The position numbers were made by a program, and so were the translations under genes. Shown here in pieces: positions 5,319-5,579 of a DNA stretch of 5,579 nt. The notes beneath the pieces are model-generated. The model was given only the letters and a program-made list of their open reading frames with translations. It was not told the origin of the DNA and made no database searches. The stretch comes from Coriobacteriia bacterium (GTDB taxonomy: Bacteria > Actinomycetota > Coriobacteriia > Coriobacteriales > UBA8131). Location of the stretch: positions 1,712-7,290 of the forward strand of contig DOMT01000051.1 in NCBI GenBank assembly GCA_003509825.1, given 5' to 3'. Each line of letters starts with the position of its first letter. Position 1 is the stretch's first letter.

Positions 5319-5579
5319 GTTTAAAAACCGTTCGATAGTTGGTAAAAAGTTGTTCCGCAAGTTGCTCGACGGGGATTTCCAGCAAAGCAGCGGTACGGAT
5401 ATGGATTTCTGCGATGGATAGCTCGGATTCATCGGTTTCCAGGAACAGGTATCGCAAGGGGGTCTGCTTCATGGCCTCAACCGTTTTAGGCGAGCCCAGG
5501 CTGCGTTCTCCGAAAGAAAGGTAGTGGCCTTTTTGCGTCGCAAGCTCTGCTTGCTGCGGGGAACCTATGAATCCGTGGA
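5299..5579 (-). CDS. TatD-family metal-dependent hydrolase (3' part, cut by right edge)
   Basis: A frame open from the right edge (first full codon 5577-5575) runs 92 codons to TGA (5301-5299) and encodes the C-terminal third of a TatD-type TIM-barrel hydrolase, a family of Mg-dependent 3'-5' nucleases. The fragment begins with HGFIGSPQQAE, matching the family's HxFxG motif whose His is a metal-site residue. It continues with KGHYLSFGE, then RYLFLETDES, where Asp of LETD is the catalytic metal ligand, then SIAEIHIRTAALLEIP and LFTNYRTVF, matching the usual C-terminal helices and N..R.F ending. The N-terminal HxH and the Glu ligand lie outside the window. The LETDES form, rather than LETDAP, is seen in a compact TatD subgroup. 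The gene precedes tcdA on the same strand and overlaps it by 20 bp, so the two are probably co-transcribed. The family is well supported, but whether the substrate is DNA or something else is unknown. Confidence 0.85.
   Translation of the reverse strand, partial: HGFIGSPQQAELATQKGHYLSFGERSLGSPKTVEAMKQTPLRYLFLETDESELSIAEIHIRTAALLEIPVEQLAEQLFTNYRTVFKHDTILA

Noticed and set aside
5319..5432. Longer N-terminus for tcdA from the ATG at 5432
   Set aside because: The extra 38 residues match nothing in TcdA, and this stretch codes for the TatD C-terminus in another frame.
1..5579. Mobile element, CRISPR array, tRNA or rRNA gene
   Set aside because: No transposase, integrase, terminal repeats, spaced direct repeats or RNA-gene-like sequence was seen on either strand.

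Overview
The window is bacterial, of moderate GC by eye, and gene-dense. It holds five protein genes plus a sixth that is cut by the right edge. Two features point to the Coriobacteriia, probably an Eggerthellaceae-like gut or host-associated anaerobe. One is a Tat-exported flavin reductase lipoprotein. The other, transcribed divergently from it, is a 12-helix membrane regulator with a C-terminal LuxR-type DNA-binding domain. This pairing is a hallmark of that group, but the lineage is an inference from gene content and no marker gene here proves it.

Left block (1-1000, + strand): the 3' end of hisH and a complete hisF overlap by 7 bp. Together they encode the two subunits of imidazole-glycerol-phosphate synthase, the step where histidine and purine biosynthesis meet. 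HisF is normal in length and overall fold motifs, and keeps the catalytic aspartate at position 11. The second catalytic aspartate (residue 130 in the Thermotoga enzyme) is a glutamine. No hisI follows; the next gene is convergent.

Central block (1057-4449): a membrane LuxR-family regulator (- strand, preferred GTG start at 2568) and a Tat-lipoprotein FAD reductase (+ strand, ATG at 2818) diverge from a 249-bp intergenic region. That region contains a 6-2-6 palindrome just upstream of the reductase start and several repeated short motifs. The simplest model is a substrate-responsive module. The membrane regulator senses a compound or envelope state and controls the reductase, which works outside the membrane as the terminal enzyme of an anaerobic electron transport chain. 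By eye, the reductase lacks the histidines and arginines that bind and protonate fumarate in flavocytochrome c3. It also has no haem-binding motif and no FMN-binding domain, so its substrate is probably not fumarate and electrons must come from another protein. This is the part most likely to hold undescribed biology.

Right block (4450-5579): a 13-bp stem-loop separates the reductase from a convergent - strand operon. The operon consists of a TatD-family metal-dependent hydrolase (3' part only, entering from the right edge) followed by tcdA, a ThiF/MoeB-like enzyme that cyclises t6A in tRNA. The tatD stop lies 20 bp inside tcdA, suggesting translational coupling. No RNA genes, insertion sequences, CRISPR arrays or prophage genes were seen, and no gap exceeds 300 bases.
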